Assembly (NCBI GenBank): GCA_032586195.1
Contig: JAWHQP010000001.1
Location: 1-64,000 of the forward strand
Reading direction: 5' to 3'
Length of the DNA stretch: 64,000 nt
Origin: JAWHQP01 sp032586195
Lineage (GTDB): Bacteria; Pseudomonadota; Gammaproteobacteria; Enterobacterales; Pasteurellaceae
Shown one piece after another: positions 26,137 to 35,700 of this stretch. Made by a program: the position numbers and the translations under genes. Each line of letters opens with the position of its first letter. The first letter of the stretch is position 1. The notes below the pieces were generated by a model. That model saw only the letters and a list, made by a program, of their open reading frames with translations, did no database searches and was not told the origin of the DNA.

Positions 26137-26454
26137 ATGCAAGAGATCTTTTTATCGAAAGAATGGATCTGTGACGGCAACACCTTAAAGCCTAAAACAG
26201 GTGCGACCATATCAAATACCTGGATATTTGACGGGCGTTATTTAAAACCTAAACAAGGGGCGGTTTCACAAAATACTTGGGAATATGACGGACGTTATTT
26301 AAAACCAATAATAAGAGCCAGTTCATCTAATACATGGGAGAAAAACGGCGAAATCCTAAAGCCGCAAACAGGAGCTAATTCACGAAATACCTATAACACG
26401 AAAGGTTATCCGATATTAGTCGTATGGGCACAAGTGATATTAAATCTTTGGTAA
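26137..26454 (+). CDS. Unrecognised protein built of 19-residue WxxDGxxLKP repeats
   Basis: 105 residues. The ATG at 26137 has GAGG six bases upstream, while a GTG at 26122 in the same frame is a weaker choice. The chain is four copies of a 19-residue unit, NTWxx(D/N)GxxLKPxxGAxSx, plus a degenerate fifth that ends in a hydrophobic tail (YPILVVWAQVILNLW). There is no signal peptide or catalytic motif. Short beta-rich repeats with a conserved Trp and DG turn suggest a small closed beta structure such as a flower or miniature propeller, but this is inference. Base composition is more AT-rich than the ribosomal genes beside it. Function unknown. Confidence 0.7.
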   Translation: MQEIFLSKEWICDGNTLKPKTGATISNTWIFDGRYLKPKQGAVSQNTWEYDGRYLKPIIRASSSNTWEKNGEILKPQTGANSRNTYNTKGYPILVVWAQVILNLW

Positions 26455-26462
26455 GGAAATTA

Positions 26463-26486
26463 GGCATAGATTTTATTATCTATGCC
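26463..26486 (+). terminator. Hairpin after the repeat-protein gene
   Basis: GGCATAGAT pairs with ATCTATGCC over a 6-base loop, 9 bases after the stop. The T run that follows is interrupted, so it may be a weak terminator or an RNA processing stem. Confidence 0.55.
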
Positions 26487-26505
26487 ATAATTTTATGGAG
26501 AAAAT

Positions 26506-26754
26506 ATGAATAAAAATAATAAATGGCTTTACGGAATCGGTATTTTCACGATTATTTTTGTGATAGTTTCAGTGGTGTTTCGGAATTTAACTATAGATGA
26601 TTTACCCATACAGGTAACAGGAACATTATTCGGCGTGGTGATTACGGCAATTATCACGGTTTTCCTATTAAATGGGCAATCCGCTTCGGAAGAACAACGG
26701 GATAAAAGCCTATTGGTTTTTGAAAAAAAACAAGAAATTTATCATAATTTTTAA
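26506..26754 (+). CDS. N-terminal part of a frameshift-split membrane protein
   Basis: 82 residues: two transmembrane helices (about 8-28 and 37-58) joined by a short loop, then a charged start of a helical domain, SASEEQRDKSLLVFEKKQEIYHNF. The frame stops at TAA just after a run of five T. Adding one T to the run removes the stop and reads on as LNNLKKII into the next reading frame at 26775. The two parts were therefore one gene of ~375 residues. A TGGAGAAAA ribosome site precedes the ATG. The VFEKKQEIY segment after two helices recurs in unrelated bacterial membrane proteins of unknown role. Confidence 0.7.
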   Translation: MNKNNKWLYGIGIFTIIFVIVSVVFRNLTIDDLPIQVTGTLFGVVITAIITVFLLNGQSASEEQRDKSLLVFEKKQEIYHNF

Positions 26755-26774
26755 ATAATCTGAAAAAGATTATT

Positions 26775-27632
26775 ATGGATGGTCAGGTCAGTATTTCCAC
26801 TCAGTATCAAGACGGACAAGAAGCGATAGATGAACTGAAAGATTTGCTGTTTGAATTGGGTTATGTGCAAATGCATACTTCCGAACAAAATACTCAGCAG
26901 ATTTTTCATAAAGTTGCCACGATTATTCAGCTCTTAAATGATTTTGAACAGGAAGGTATGCATAAGCAAAAAGCATTGCCGCAGTTCTACGCACAGCTTT
27001 CTACGGAGTTATTTTCAATTGTCGCTATTTTAAAAGAAGATCTATATGGTAAAACTGCAAATACGATTGATTTACAGCATGTAAAAGAGCTGCTTGAAAG
27101 TTGTAATTTATTTCTGGATAGTCAGGAAGTCGATAAATATGAATTGCAAAACTATTTTTGGGACGAAGTACAGGATCAATTACTTTCTCTTGGGCATGAA
27201 TTTACTAAAAAAGATTTTACTGCCGATGTGAGTCAATATTATGCCCGTTCAAGGAATCGTTATCGTTATTATGGACTGGAATTTCCAATTTATCGCTTGA
27301 AAGACGGTACTATAGCAAATTTTAAACTTGAATTAGGAGATGAGCTTTATTACGGCTTATTTAAATCGGAAAAGGATGAATCCAACCCAATTATTGAACA
27401 GGCTGTTCAGAACATTATCGGGTTTAATATTTCTTCTTATTGGTTTGCATGGAAGTTTTTTGATCGTAATCGGCTTAATTTTTGGTCGTTAAATTCGGAA
27501 GGTATTGAACGGCTTAAACACCCTCGCAGACGTGAGAAACTTATACGGGAAATTGCGGAAGAATTAGATCTTTATATCAAGAAAATCCAAAATGAATTAC
27601 AACATATCGAACAAGAGGAACCAACCAAATGA
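26775..27632 (+). CDS. C-terminal part of the frameshift-split membrane protein
   Basis: 285 residues, soluble and rich in helices with many Glu, Gln and Lys. The frame is open upstream from 26748, which covers the missing junction. The ATG at 26775 has no clear ribosome site and is probably not a true start. No catalytic motif was recognised. Features visible are an alpha-helical bundle (residues ~10-150), then a block with YYARSRNRYRYYGLEFPIYR near 155-175 and a C-terminal charged helix. The end overlaps the next gene by four bases (ATGA), so the two work or are expressed together. Function unknown. Confidence 0.65.
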   Translation: MDGQVSISTQYQDGQEAIDELKDLLFELGYVQMHTSEQNTQQIFHKVATIIQLLNDFEQEGMHKQKALPQFYAQLSTELFSIVAILKEDLYGKTANTIDLQHVKELLESCNLFLDSQEVDKYELQNYFWDEVQDQLLSLGHEFTKKDFTADVSQYYARSRNRYRYYGLEFPIYRLKDGTIANFKLELGDELYYGLFKSEKDESNPIIEQAVQNIIGFNISSYWFAWKFFDRNRLNFWSLNSEGIERLKHPRRREKLIREIAEELDLYIKKIQNELQHIEQEEPTK

Positions 27633-28363
27633 ACAAAGATATTCAGGCATTTTTAACAGGCTATTCAGGCTATAACGGAGGCGATATCGGTTCTCCTGAA
27701 ACTCCGGCTATTTGGTGCTGCGGTATTGAATGGGGCGGTAATATGGATTGTGACGAGCTTTCCGATTATATTAAAAGCGGAGAATGGAAACAGATCTCCG
27801 GTTTTGAAGTAAAAGGAGAAAATGCTCAAACACCATATGATCGCGTATTATGCAAATTGCTGTGTGTAATGTCCGGCGGACAGGTGAAGGATTATTATGA
27901 CTTTGCCGTAACTAATCAAATCTGGCATAAAGGCGTTAAGAGCGGTCATTTTAAAATGAATTTATATCCGATCAAGTTTAAAGACACTGATCATGCCCGT
28001 TGGAATTCCCGTTTAACGGAATTATTAGGGTTTGCCGATAAGTCGGAATATATGCGTTGGTGCCGATTGTTCCGCTTCCCGGTTATTAATCGATTAGTCC
28101 AAAAACATCAGCCGAAAGCGGTACTTTGTTTCGGTACATCTTATGAGGACGATTTTAATCTTGCATTTTCTGATGGTTATCGTTCTTTTCATTCGGAAAT
28201 AATAGATAAGTTGCCGGTAAAATGGAAATTTAATCAGAATGGCTCGCTTATTGTGGTATTACCGTTTCCGAATGTTCCTCGCTATGGATTGCAGCGTGAT
28301 CGTTCTATACAGGATATCGGAAAATTTTTACTCACCTTATTATCAGAGAATAAAGCAAAATAA
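27629..28363 (+). CDS. Unrecognised protein, weakly uracil-DNA-glycosylase-like
   Basis: 244 residues, cytoplasmic, translationally coupled to the preceding gene. I do not recognise the family. Order of short motifs is loosely like the UDG superfamily: an early glycine-rich strand with PAIWCCGIEWGG, then FKMNLYPIKF, a strand-loop KAVLCFGTSYEDDF, and late LPFPNVPRYGLQRDRSI. If that reading is right, the protein could bind or cleave modified bases. This is a guess, and a nucleotide-binding protein of another kind is as likely. The AT-rich composition matches its neighbours. Followed by a decayed USS hairpin terminator. Confidence 0.6.
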   Translation: MNKDIQAFLTGYSGYNGGDIGSPETPAIWCCGIEWGGNMDCDELSDYIKSGEWKQISGFEVKGENAQTPYDRVLCKLLCVMSGGQVKDYYDFAVTNQIWHKGVKSGHFKMNLYPIKFKDTDHARWNSRLTELLGFADKSEYMRWCRLFRFPVINRLVQKHQPKAVLCFGTSYEDDFNLAFSDGYRSFHSEIIDKLPVKWKFNQNGSLIVVLPFPNVPRYGLQRDRSIQDIGKFLLTLLSENKAK

Positions 28364-28403
28364 TTGCTAATTATTTTCTTTGGCAAAAAACTCTGAATTA
28401 TGG

Positions 28404-28436
28404 CACCGCACTTCGGAAGAAATGCGGTGATTTTTT
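28404..28436 (+). terminator. Terminator made from a decayed USS pair
   Basis: CACCGCACTTC pairs with GAAATGCGGTG (one mismatch, 4-base loop), followed by six T. One arm still matches the uptake signal and the other has drifted, but the hairpin is kept. Confidence 0.7.
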
Positions 28437-28499
28437 CTCTAGTAACGATATTAATGCATAAGAATTACGGTGATTTATTCCATTTCAGCGATAAGTCGT

Positions 28500-28531
28500 T
28501 TGCATGCGTTTACCGTTTAAAGGTATATTAT
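28500..28531 (+). promoter_or_regulatory. Putative promoter of the lipoprotein gene
   Basis: TTGCAT and TATATT are spaced by 18 bases, about 30 bases before the AGGGGAAA ribosome site of the lipoprotein gene. Confidence 0.5.
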
Positions 28532-28561
28532 CCCCTATTAAACTGATAACAGGGGAAACCT

Positions 28562-29560
28562 ATGCAAAAAACACTTCTTACCTTATTGATTTCTTCTACA
28601 TTGCTGCTTTCCGGCTGTAACGATCAATCGGACAGCGAGCTTGCCGAGAAACTGCAGCAGGCGGAACAGCAAATTAGTCAACTGAATGCTGAGCTGGTTA
28701 AATCTCAACAGGAATTAGCCTCTTTGCAGCAAACGAACGGGCAAGAACAGACCGTACAAAAAGAAACCGTTCCCGCATTAAAGGTAGAGATTTATCCGTT
28801 TTTCAATCAGAAGAACAGTATTAAATTTACCCGTCAGGAACAGCAAAAGCTGAAACGGAGCCAAGGCGTTTCACGTGAGCAGGCCGAGCTGGATTATTTC
28901 GTCAGCCTAGCCAGAACGGGGGTGAATTGGCTTGATGATCTGCTGGTAAAACAAATCCTGTTGCTTTACCCGGCCAATCGTGCAACGAAGGATGATGTTA
29001 ATACCACCGCGGGCAATGAATTGGCTAATTTAAAAGCCGCTATAGAGGAAAGATACGCCGATGATTTGGCGACCGTGAAGTTAGGTGATGTGGTCGGAAT
29101 GTCAAGACAGATTGAGACGCGCTATATCGGTCAGCGTAATAATATTGTGAGTTTCAGTTTGTTTAATTACCGCTACGAAGGCGGAGCACACGGCATAATG
29201 GGCACTAAATATCTCAACATTGACGTGAATAAGCAGCACTTGCTGGAGCTTTCCGATTTAATCGCAGAGGAGCGGCAGGCAGATTTGAAAGATATACTGT
29301 GGCAAATCTATGAGCAACGCACACAAGCCGCACGAGGCGAAGGGGCGGAACCTTTTACGCCGAGAACGAATTTCCCTATTTCGGATAATTTTTATTTTTC
29401 CCCGGATGGCGTCGTGTTTTCTTATGATGTGTATGTATTGGGTTCCTATGCCGAGGGTGAGATTAAATTAGAGGTGCCTTGGCATGTCATTAATCCGCTG
29501 CTTAATGCCGAATATCGACGCAATAATAAAGAAGGTCTTGATCCGAGTGAAAGTGATTAG
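28562..29560 (+). CDS. DUF3298-type lipoprotein
   Basis: 332 residues. A lipoprotein signal peptide ends at the lipobox LLSGC (Cys 20), so the protein is lipid-anchored in the cell envelope. A coiled-coil stretch rich in Gln and Glu follows (~25-60). The C-terminal two thirds match the DUF3298/RsiV-like domain, with YRYEGGAHGIMGTKYLNIDV, a LLELSDLI strand-helix and a closing SPDGVVFSYDVYVLGSYAEGE block. RsiV-like domains bind lysozyme in some species, but the role here is unknown. Own promoter, single gene. Confidence 0.8.
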   Translation: MQKTLLTLLISSTLLLSGCNDQSDSELAEKLQQAEQQISQLNAELVKSQQELASLQQTNGQEQTVQKETVPALKVEIYPFFNQKNSIKFTRQEQQKLKRSQGVSREQAELDYFVSLARTGVNWLDDLLVKQILLLYPANRATKDDVNTTAGNELANLKAAIEERYADDLATVKLGDVVGMSRQIETRYIGQRNNIVSFSLFNYRYEGGAHGIMGTKYLNIDVNKQHLLELSDLIAEERQADLKDILWQIYEQRTQAARGEGAEPFTPRTNFPISDNFYFSPDGVVFSYDVYVLGSYAEGEIKLEVPWHVINPLLNAEYRRNNKEGLDPSESD

Positions 29561-29791
29561 CTCTGCATAACCGAAACGTTGCCGTAAGGCAAAAAGTACG
29601 GTGTTGTATTTGCGAGTTTTTCAAAACATAAGGCAGAAAAAATGGTTCGTGTTTATGATTTAGGCAAAATAACAGCTGATTCGTTGTATAAAAATGTCAT
29701 TTTATCGCCGTTTTTTGCAACAAAATCAAAATCTTTATGTCAATGAAAGGGCGGTATAGCGCATTTTTTAGTTTTTTTAAGAGGAAATCAT

Positions 29792-30694
29792 ATGGCGGCA
29801 GAAAACGCTCAAGATGCGGCACAGATTGATGTGCAGGTAGAAGCGGCAAAGGTAATCGATAAAGTCAGTTCAATGGATATGCATACGCTCATGAACGATT
29901 GGATTATTCCTTACGGCACTAAAATTCTCGTGGCGATTATTATTTACATCGTAGGTAAATGGTTAGCCCGGTTTATCAGTAAATTATTGGGTAAAGCGAC
30001 GCTGGCTTCAAGTAAAGACGAAATGCTGCAGAGCTTTGTGGTTTCCATCAGCTATTTCCTGATGCTGTTAATTGTCATTATCGCCGCGTTATCGCAACTC
30101 GGTATCAATACCAGCTCGTTAGTCGCATTAATCGGTGCGGCGGGGTTAGCGATAGGTCTGGCATTGCAGAATTCATTGCAGAATTTTGCTTCGGGCGTGA
30201 TGCTGTTGATTTTCAAGCCGTTCCGTAAAGGCGATTTAATTGAAACCGCCGGCATGTCCGGCACGGTGGAACAAATGGGATTGCTCGTTCTGGAATTGCG
30301 CACGGCGGATAATAAAACGGTATTAATTCCGAATGGCAAGGTATTCTCCGACAGCATTGTTAATTACAGTTCAAACGCAACGCGCCGTATCGATTTTATT
30401 TTCGATATCAGTTATGAATCCGATATTGAAAAAGCGAAAGAAATCGTGGCTCAAATGTTAAAAGCGGATACGCGCGTGTTGCAAAGCCCGGCTCCGACCA
30501 TCGCCGTAGGCGCATTAGCCGCCAGTAGCGTGCAGTTATTTGTTCGCCCTTGGGTGAATACGGCGGACTACTGGAATGTGCATTTTGCCATTACCGAAGC
30601 GGTGAAAGTTGAGTTTGATAAAGCGGGTATTTCAATCCCTTACAATCAACTTGAATTACATTTACCGGAACAGAATGTTCAGCTAGCTAAATAA
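29792..30694 (+). CDS. mscS: Small-conductance mechanosensitive channel
   Basis: 300 residues. Three N-terminal membrane helices precede the pore helix GAAGLAIGLALQNSLQNFASG (split here by its conserved Gly/Ala pattern), as in E. coli MscS TM3. The beta domain (PFRKGDLIE, IPNGKVFSDSIVNYS) and a C-terminal alpha-beta domain (FDKAGISIPYNQLELH) follow. The channel opens under membrane tension to release solutes after osmotic downshock. Inner membrane. It has an AGAGGAAA ribosome site and is a single gene ended by a strong hairpin. Confidence 0.94.
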   Translation: MAAENAQDAAQIDVQVEAAKVIDKVSSMDMHTLMNDWIIPYGTKILVAIIIYIVGKWLARFISKLLGKATLASSKDEMLQSFVVSISYFLMLLIVIIAALSQLGINTSSLVALIGAAGLAIGLALQNSLQNFASGVMLLIFKPFRKGDLIETAGMSGTVEQMGLLVLELRTADNKTVLIPNGKVFSDSIVNYSSNATRRIDFIFDISYESDIEKAKEIVAQMLKADTRVLQSPAPTIAVGALAASSVQLFVRPWVNTADYWNVHFAITEAVKVEFDKAGISIPYNQLELHLPEQNVQLAK

Positions 30695-30711
30695 CATCCG
30701 TTTCCGAACGA

Positions 30712-30751
30712 AAAAAGCGGTTAGATTGCTTACAGAATCTAACCGCTTTTT
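30712..30751 (+). terminator. Terminator after mscS
   Basis: A perfect 16-bp stem (30712-30727 with 30736-30751) has an 8-base loop, with A and T runs on the two sides. It can serve both mscS and the convergent proS. Confidence 0.88.
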
Positions 30752-30868
30752 AATGCTCAACGAAAGTGTAGGATATGGTTTTATCCGCTGATTTACTGAA
30801 AATTATGATACCGGCTTGAGATAATCAACGTGCAAAAACTCAATTTTTCGACACCGCGCTTTTGTTGT

Positions 30869-32581
30869 TTAGCCCGCTAATTGCGCTTTCAGGAAAGCCA
30901 ATAATTGATCTTTGTTGATCATCCGTTTTTCCCCCGTGCGACGGTTTTTATATTCAATTTCACCGTTGACAAGGTTTTTCTCACCGATGATCACTATATG
31001 CGGCACACCAATCAGTTCCATATCGGCAAACATCACACCCGGACGTTCCTTACGATCATCGAAAATCACATCAACGCCCTGAGTGTTAAGGGCTTGATAA
31101 AGGTCTTCCGCGAACGCCCGTACGTTGTCGGATTTATGCATATTCATCGGTACGATAGCCACGCTGAACGGCGCAATCGCCTGCGGCCAGATGATACCGC
31201 GTTCGTCGTGGTTTTGTTCAATGGCAGCGGCGACCACGCGGGTTATGCCGATACCGTAGCAGCCCATAATCATGGTGAGCGGACGACCGTCTTCGCCTTG
31301 TACAGTAGCTTTCATTGCATCGGAATATTTAGTGCCGAGCTGGAAAATATGGCCCACTTCAATCCCGCGTTTAATCAACAGCGTGCCTTTGCCGTCCGGG
31401 CTTGGGTCGCCTTCCGTCACATTGCGCAAATCGGCGATTTCCGGCAATTCGACATCGCGTTGCCAGTTTACGTTGAAATAATGTTTGCCGTCGATATTGG
31501 CTCCGCAGCCGAAATCACTGAGATTGGCAACGCTGCGATCAATAACCATCGGAATCGGCAGATTAATTACACCCAGAGATCCCAGGCCGGCGCCGATAGC
31601 GGCTTTAATTTCCGCCTCATCGGCAAATTCAAACGGAGAAGCGACCAGCGCCAGTTTTTCCGCTTTCACCTCGTTTAATTCATGGTCGCCGCGGATCACC
31701 AACGCCACCAGCGGATGTTGTTCCGTTGCGCCTTTTACGATCAGGGTTTTCACCGTTTTTTTGATCGGTAAATGGTATTGTTCCACCAAGGCGGCAATGG
31801 TTTTTGCATTTGGCGTATCCACTAATTGCAACTCCGCGGTCGGGGCCTGACGTTCGCCGCCCACCTGCACCGCTTCGGCCAACTCAATGTTGGCGGCAAA
31901 ATCGGATTCGGTCGAGAACACGATATCGTCTTCCCCGCTTTGCGCCAGCACTTGGAATTCGTGCGAAGCGGAACCGCCGATAGAACCCGTATCCGCCTGC
32001 ACGGCGCGGAAATCCAATCCTAACCGGGTGAAGATATTACAATAAGCCCGGTACATCTGCTCATAGGTCTGTTGCAGGCTTTCGCGCGTGGTGTGGAAAG
32101 AATAGGCATCCTTCATCACAAACTCGCGGGAGCGCATCACACCAAACCGCGGCCGGACTTCATCGCGAAATTTAGTTTGAATATGATAAAAATTCAATGG
32201 TAACTGCTTGTATGAACTTATTTCACGGCGAACCAGATCAGTAATCGCCTCTTCCGCCGTCGGGCTGAGCACGAAATCACGCTCGCCGCGGTCTTTGAAT
32301 CGCAGCAATTCAGGACCGTATTGCTCCCAACGTCCGGATTCCTGCCATAATTCCGCCGGCTGTACCACCGGCATTTTTATCTCAAGAGAAACCTTATCCA
32401 TTTCTTCCCGCACGATTTTTTCGACTTTATTCAGTACCCGCATCCCCGTCGGCAACCAGTTATAGAGACCGGAGGCGGAAGGGCGAATCATTCCCGCCCG
32501 CAGCATCAGCCGATGGCTGACCACTTGAGCATCGTTCGGTGTTTCTTTAAGAGTGGAGAAAAGATATTGACTTGTACGCAT
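30869..32581 (-). CDS. proS: Prolyl-tRNA synthetase
   Basis: 570 residues, bacterial-type class II synthetase. Class II motifs 1-3 are in the first ~200 and last ~170 residues of the core: PVVQPAELWQESGRW, RFKDRGERDFVLSPTAEEAI and GCYGIGITRVVAAAIEQ. The ~180-residue INS editing domain, which clears Ala-tRNA(Pro), lies between (about 225-405). A C-terminal anticodon-binding domain follows (ERPGVMFADMELIGVPH). Cytoplasmic. Single gene, facing mscS. Confidence 0.96.
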   Translation of the reverse strand: MRTSQYLFSTLKETPNDAQVVSHRLMLRAGMIRPSASGLYNWLPTGMRVLNKVEKIVREEMDKVSLEIKMPVVQPAELWQESGRWEQYGPELLRFKDRGERDFVLSPTAEEAITDLVRREISSYKQLPLNFYHIQTKFRDEVRPRFGVMRSREFVMKDAYSFHTTRESLQQTYEQMYRAYCNIFTRLGLDFRAVQADTGSIGGSASHEFQVLAQSGEDDIVFSTESDFAANIELAEAVQVGGERQAPTAELQLVDTPNAKTIAALVEQYHLPIKKTVKTLIVKGATEQHPLVALVIRGDHELNEVKAEKLALVASPFEFADEAEIKAAIGAGLGSLGVINLPIPMVIDRSVANLSDFGCGANIDGKHYFNVNWQRDVELPEIADLRNVTEGDPSPDGKGTLLIKRGIEVGHIFQLGTKYSDAMKATVQGEDGRPLTMIMGCYGIGITRVVAAAIEQNHDERGIIWPQAIAPFSVAIVPMNMHKSDNVRAFAEDLYQALNTQGVDVIFDDRKERPGVMFADMELIGVPHIVIIGEKNLVNGEIEYKNRRTGEKRMINKDQLLAFLKAQLAG

Positions 32582-32699
32582 GAACTAATCCTATTCTGAA
32601 TCAAAAAATTGGCGATAGTGTACCATTTAGCAGGAATTTGACGAAATAAAAATTGCGGCGGAGAAGGGGAAGTGCGGTGTTGATTTTCCGGGTTTTATT

Positions 32700-32733
32700 G
32701 AAATAAAGGCATAAACCAGGATGCCTTTATTTC
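32700..32733 (-). terminator. Terminator after hsdR
   Basis: A perfect 13-bp stem (32700-32712 with 32721-32733) has an 8-base loop and A/T-rich flanks, 10 bases beyond the hsdR stop. It marks the downstream end of the restriction-modification island. Confidence 0.8.
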
Positions 32734-32742
32734 AAACTAAAA

Positions 32743-35700
32743 TTAAAGTACTCCTCCCACACCTTTAAACTTCTCCACAAATTCGGCGATTTTTTGGAAA
32801 ATGCGTTGTTTGAGTGTTAAGTAATTTGGGTTAAGCGGGCTGATTTTTGGCAAGATTTCATTCAGTTCTGTGCCGTTTTCGCTGGCGTATTCACGTTTGA
32901 GCGAGTGGGTTAAATAGCGTTTTGCCGCTTCAAGGTTCAGCTTTTCGCTTTCAATGAGTGTGGCTGCTTCCTTTTTCAGCTCGGCTTGTGCGAATTGGAA
33001 AAAACGCTCAATAATGCTGGCTTTATCGGGAATACTGTCTAAATCCGCTTGATGAATAAAATCCACAATTAGGCTTTCTTTGGCACGATTGCCAATGCTC
33101 GCCCGAATAGTGCGACGGATTTCTTCGATCAATGCATCTTTGTCTTTCGCTTGTTTGTTCTGCTCAAAAATCAGCTCTAAAATATAATCAAGATTGATTT
33201 CTTGTGATTTTAACAGATCAATCTCAAAAACAATATCGCCCCAGTTGATTGTAGATTTTGAATGATCTTCGCCCTGTTTTTGCTGACGCAACCAATCACG
33301 GATATCATTATAAGTGGAGCGATAATCTTGGGCAAGGCGTTCAGGCAGCACAGAAGCTGTCTGCATTTTCGCTAAATCGTCATCGGTGAGCTGATATTTT
33401 TCTTTGAAATTTTCCACCGCACTTTGGTCGCTCAAATCCACTTTTTGCAAGGCTTGCAACTGAGCATATTCATCATAATTTTGTAGCACATTATCCAAAC
33501 GCAGATATTCGCCAAATAATTGGCTAAAGGCTTTTTTATCGCTTTCGGTTTCAATCGCACTCGGATCAGGGAAACGCTCTTGCAATTCGGCGACTACTTC
33601 GGCATAACCCCGTTTGGTTTCGCCTGTGAGATTGTCGGTATAGCCGTTTATATAAGCATCATAGCTTTTCTCCAACACCATATTTTTGGTGTTTTCATCG
33701 CCAAAAAGTTTGATTGCGTCAATCGTAGCTTGCTCTAAATTGCGGAAGGTAACGATATTGCCAAAGGTTTTGGTGGCATCAAAAATCCGATTGGTGCGTG
33801 AATAGGCTTGGATTAAACCGTGATAACGCAAATTTTTATCCACAAACAGCGTGTTGAGCGTGGGAGCGTCAAAGCCTGTCAAAAACATTCCGACCACAAT
33901 CAGCAAATCAATTTCTTGATTTTTCACCCGCTTAGCGAGATCCCGATAATAATTCTGAAATTCCCGACTTTCCACGCCATAATTGGTGCGGAAATAGGCG
34001 TTATAACCAGCAATCGCTGCACTTAAAAACTCTTTTGCCGAACTGTTCATCGCCGTTGGCTCAAAGGTTTCATCGGGAATATCGCCCACCGCATCTTGCG
34101 TTTCATTGGCGGAAAAAGAAAAAATCGTGGCAATTTTTAGCGGATTTTCAACCGCTTGTTGTTGGGTTTTAAAGGCTTCGTAATAGGCTTTGGCGGCTTC
34201 AACGGAGCTAACCGCAAACATCGCATTAAAGCCTTTGCCTGTGGCATTCAAGCGGTGTGTTTTTTGGCGGAAATTCTGCAAAATATAGGCGGTGATTTCT
34301 TTAATCCGTTCAGGATGGAGCAAGGCTTGTTGATAATCCGCCGCCGTCAATTTTTTCTCATCGGTTTCTTGCTCAAGCGGTTTAAATTTTGGGCGAACAT
34401 TATTGTAATCCACCTTAAATTTCAGCACTTTCTCATCTCGAATAGCGTGGGTAATCACATAGGAATGCAGTTCACGCCCGAACACGCTGGCGGTAGTTTC
34501 CGCTCCCAAAGCATTTTGCGGAAAAATTGGCGTACCAGTAAAGCCAAATTGATAATATTTTTTAAATTTCTTTTTCAGATTTTTTTGGGCTTCGCCAAAT
34601 TGCGAGCGGTGGCATTCATCAAAAATAAACACCACTTGTTGCTGATAAACAGGTAAATCATCTTCACTTTTAATTAAATTATTCAGCTTTTGAATGGTGG
34701 TGACGATAATTTTATTGTCTTCTTTGCCCAAATTGCGTTTCAGCCCTGCGGTGCTTTCCGAGCCATTTACGCTATCAGGCGAGAATTTTTGATATTCTTT
34801 CATTGTTTGATAGTCAAGATCTTTACGATCCACCACAAAAAAGACTTTATCAATAAAAGGCAATTGGGTGGCAAGGCGTGCCGCTTTAAAGCTGGTTAAG
34901 GTTTTGCCCGAGCCAGTCGTGTGCCAAATAAAACCGCCGCTTTCGCTATTGCTCCAATTTTTTGCCTGAAAACTGCTTTTAATTTTCCATAAAATCCGTT
35001 CCGTTGCCGCAATTTGGTAAGGACGCATTAGCATTAAAATATGATCAACATTCAACACACAATAATCAAATAACAGCTTTAATAAAGTATTTTTTTGGAA
35101 AAAAGTTGCGGTAAAATCTTTTAAATCTTTAATTAAATCATTATTGGATTTTGCCCAATTCATTGTGAAATCAAAGCTATTTTTATCTCGTTTTGTCGTG
35201 TTGGCAAAATAACGGGTATCCGTGCCGTTTGAAATCACAAAAATCTGCAAATATTTAAATAAGGAATATTCCGCATTAAAACTTTCTTTGCTGTAACGAT
35301 GTACTTGATTAAAGGCTTCCCGAATAGCAACGCCCCGTTTTTTTAATTCAATCTGCACCAAGGGCAAACCGTTGATTAAAATGGTAACATCATAGCGATT
35401 TTTATGCTTACCCGTTTGCTCAAACTGATTGATAACCTGTAAAAAATTGCGGGTAATATTTTTCTTATCCAACAAATAAATATTTTGAATATGACCATCA
35501 TCAAATACAAAATCATAAATATAGTCATCGTGAATTTTGCGGGATTTCTCGATTAAACTTTCCGCAGGTTTATTCAAATATTCATTACAAAACCGTTCCC
35601 ATTCACTCTTTGAGAATTGCACTTGATTGAGTTTTTCTAACTGCTCCCGAATATTCGCCAATAGTTTTTCGTTACTTGTCAAATCAGGACGATATTCATA

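Noticed and set aside
34156..34656. A 166-codon open frame opposite hsdR
   Set aside because: It is antisense to conserved helicase motifs, so it is a shadow of hsdR codon bias.
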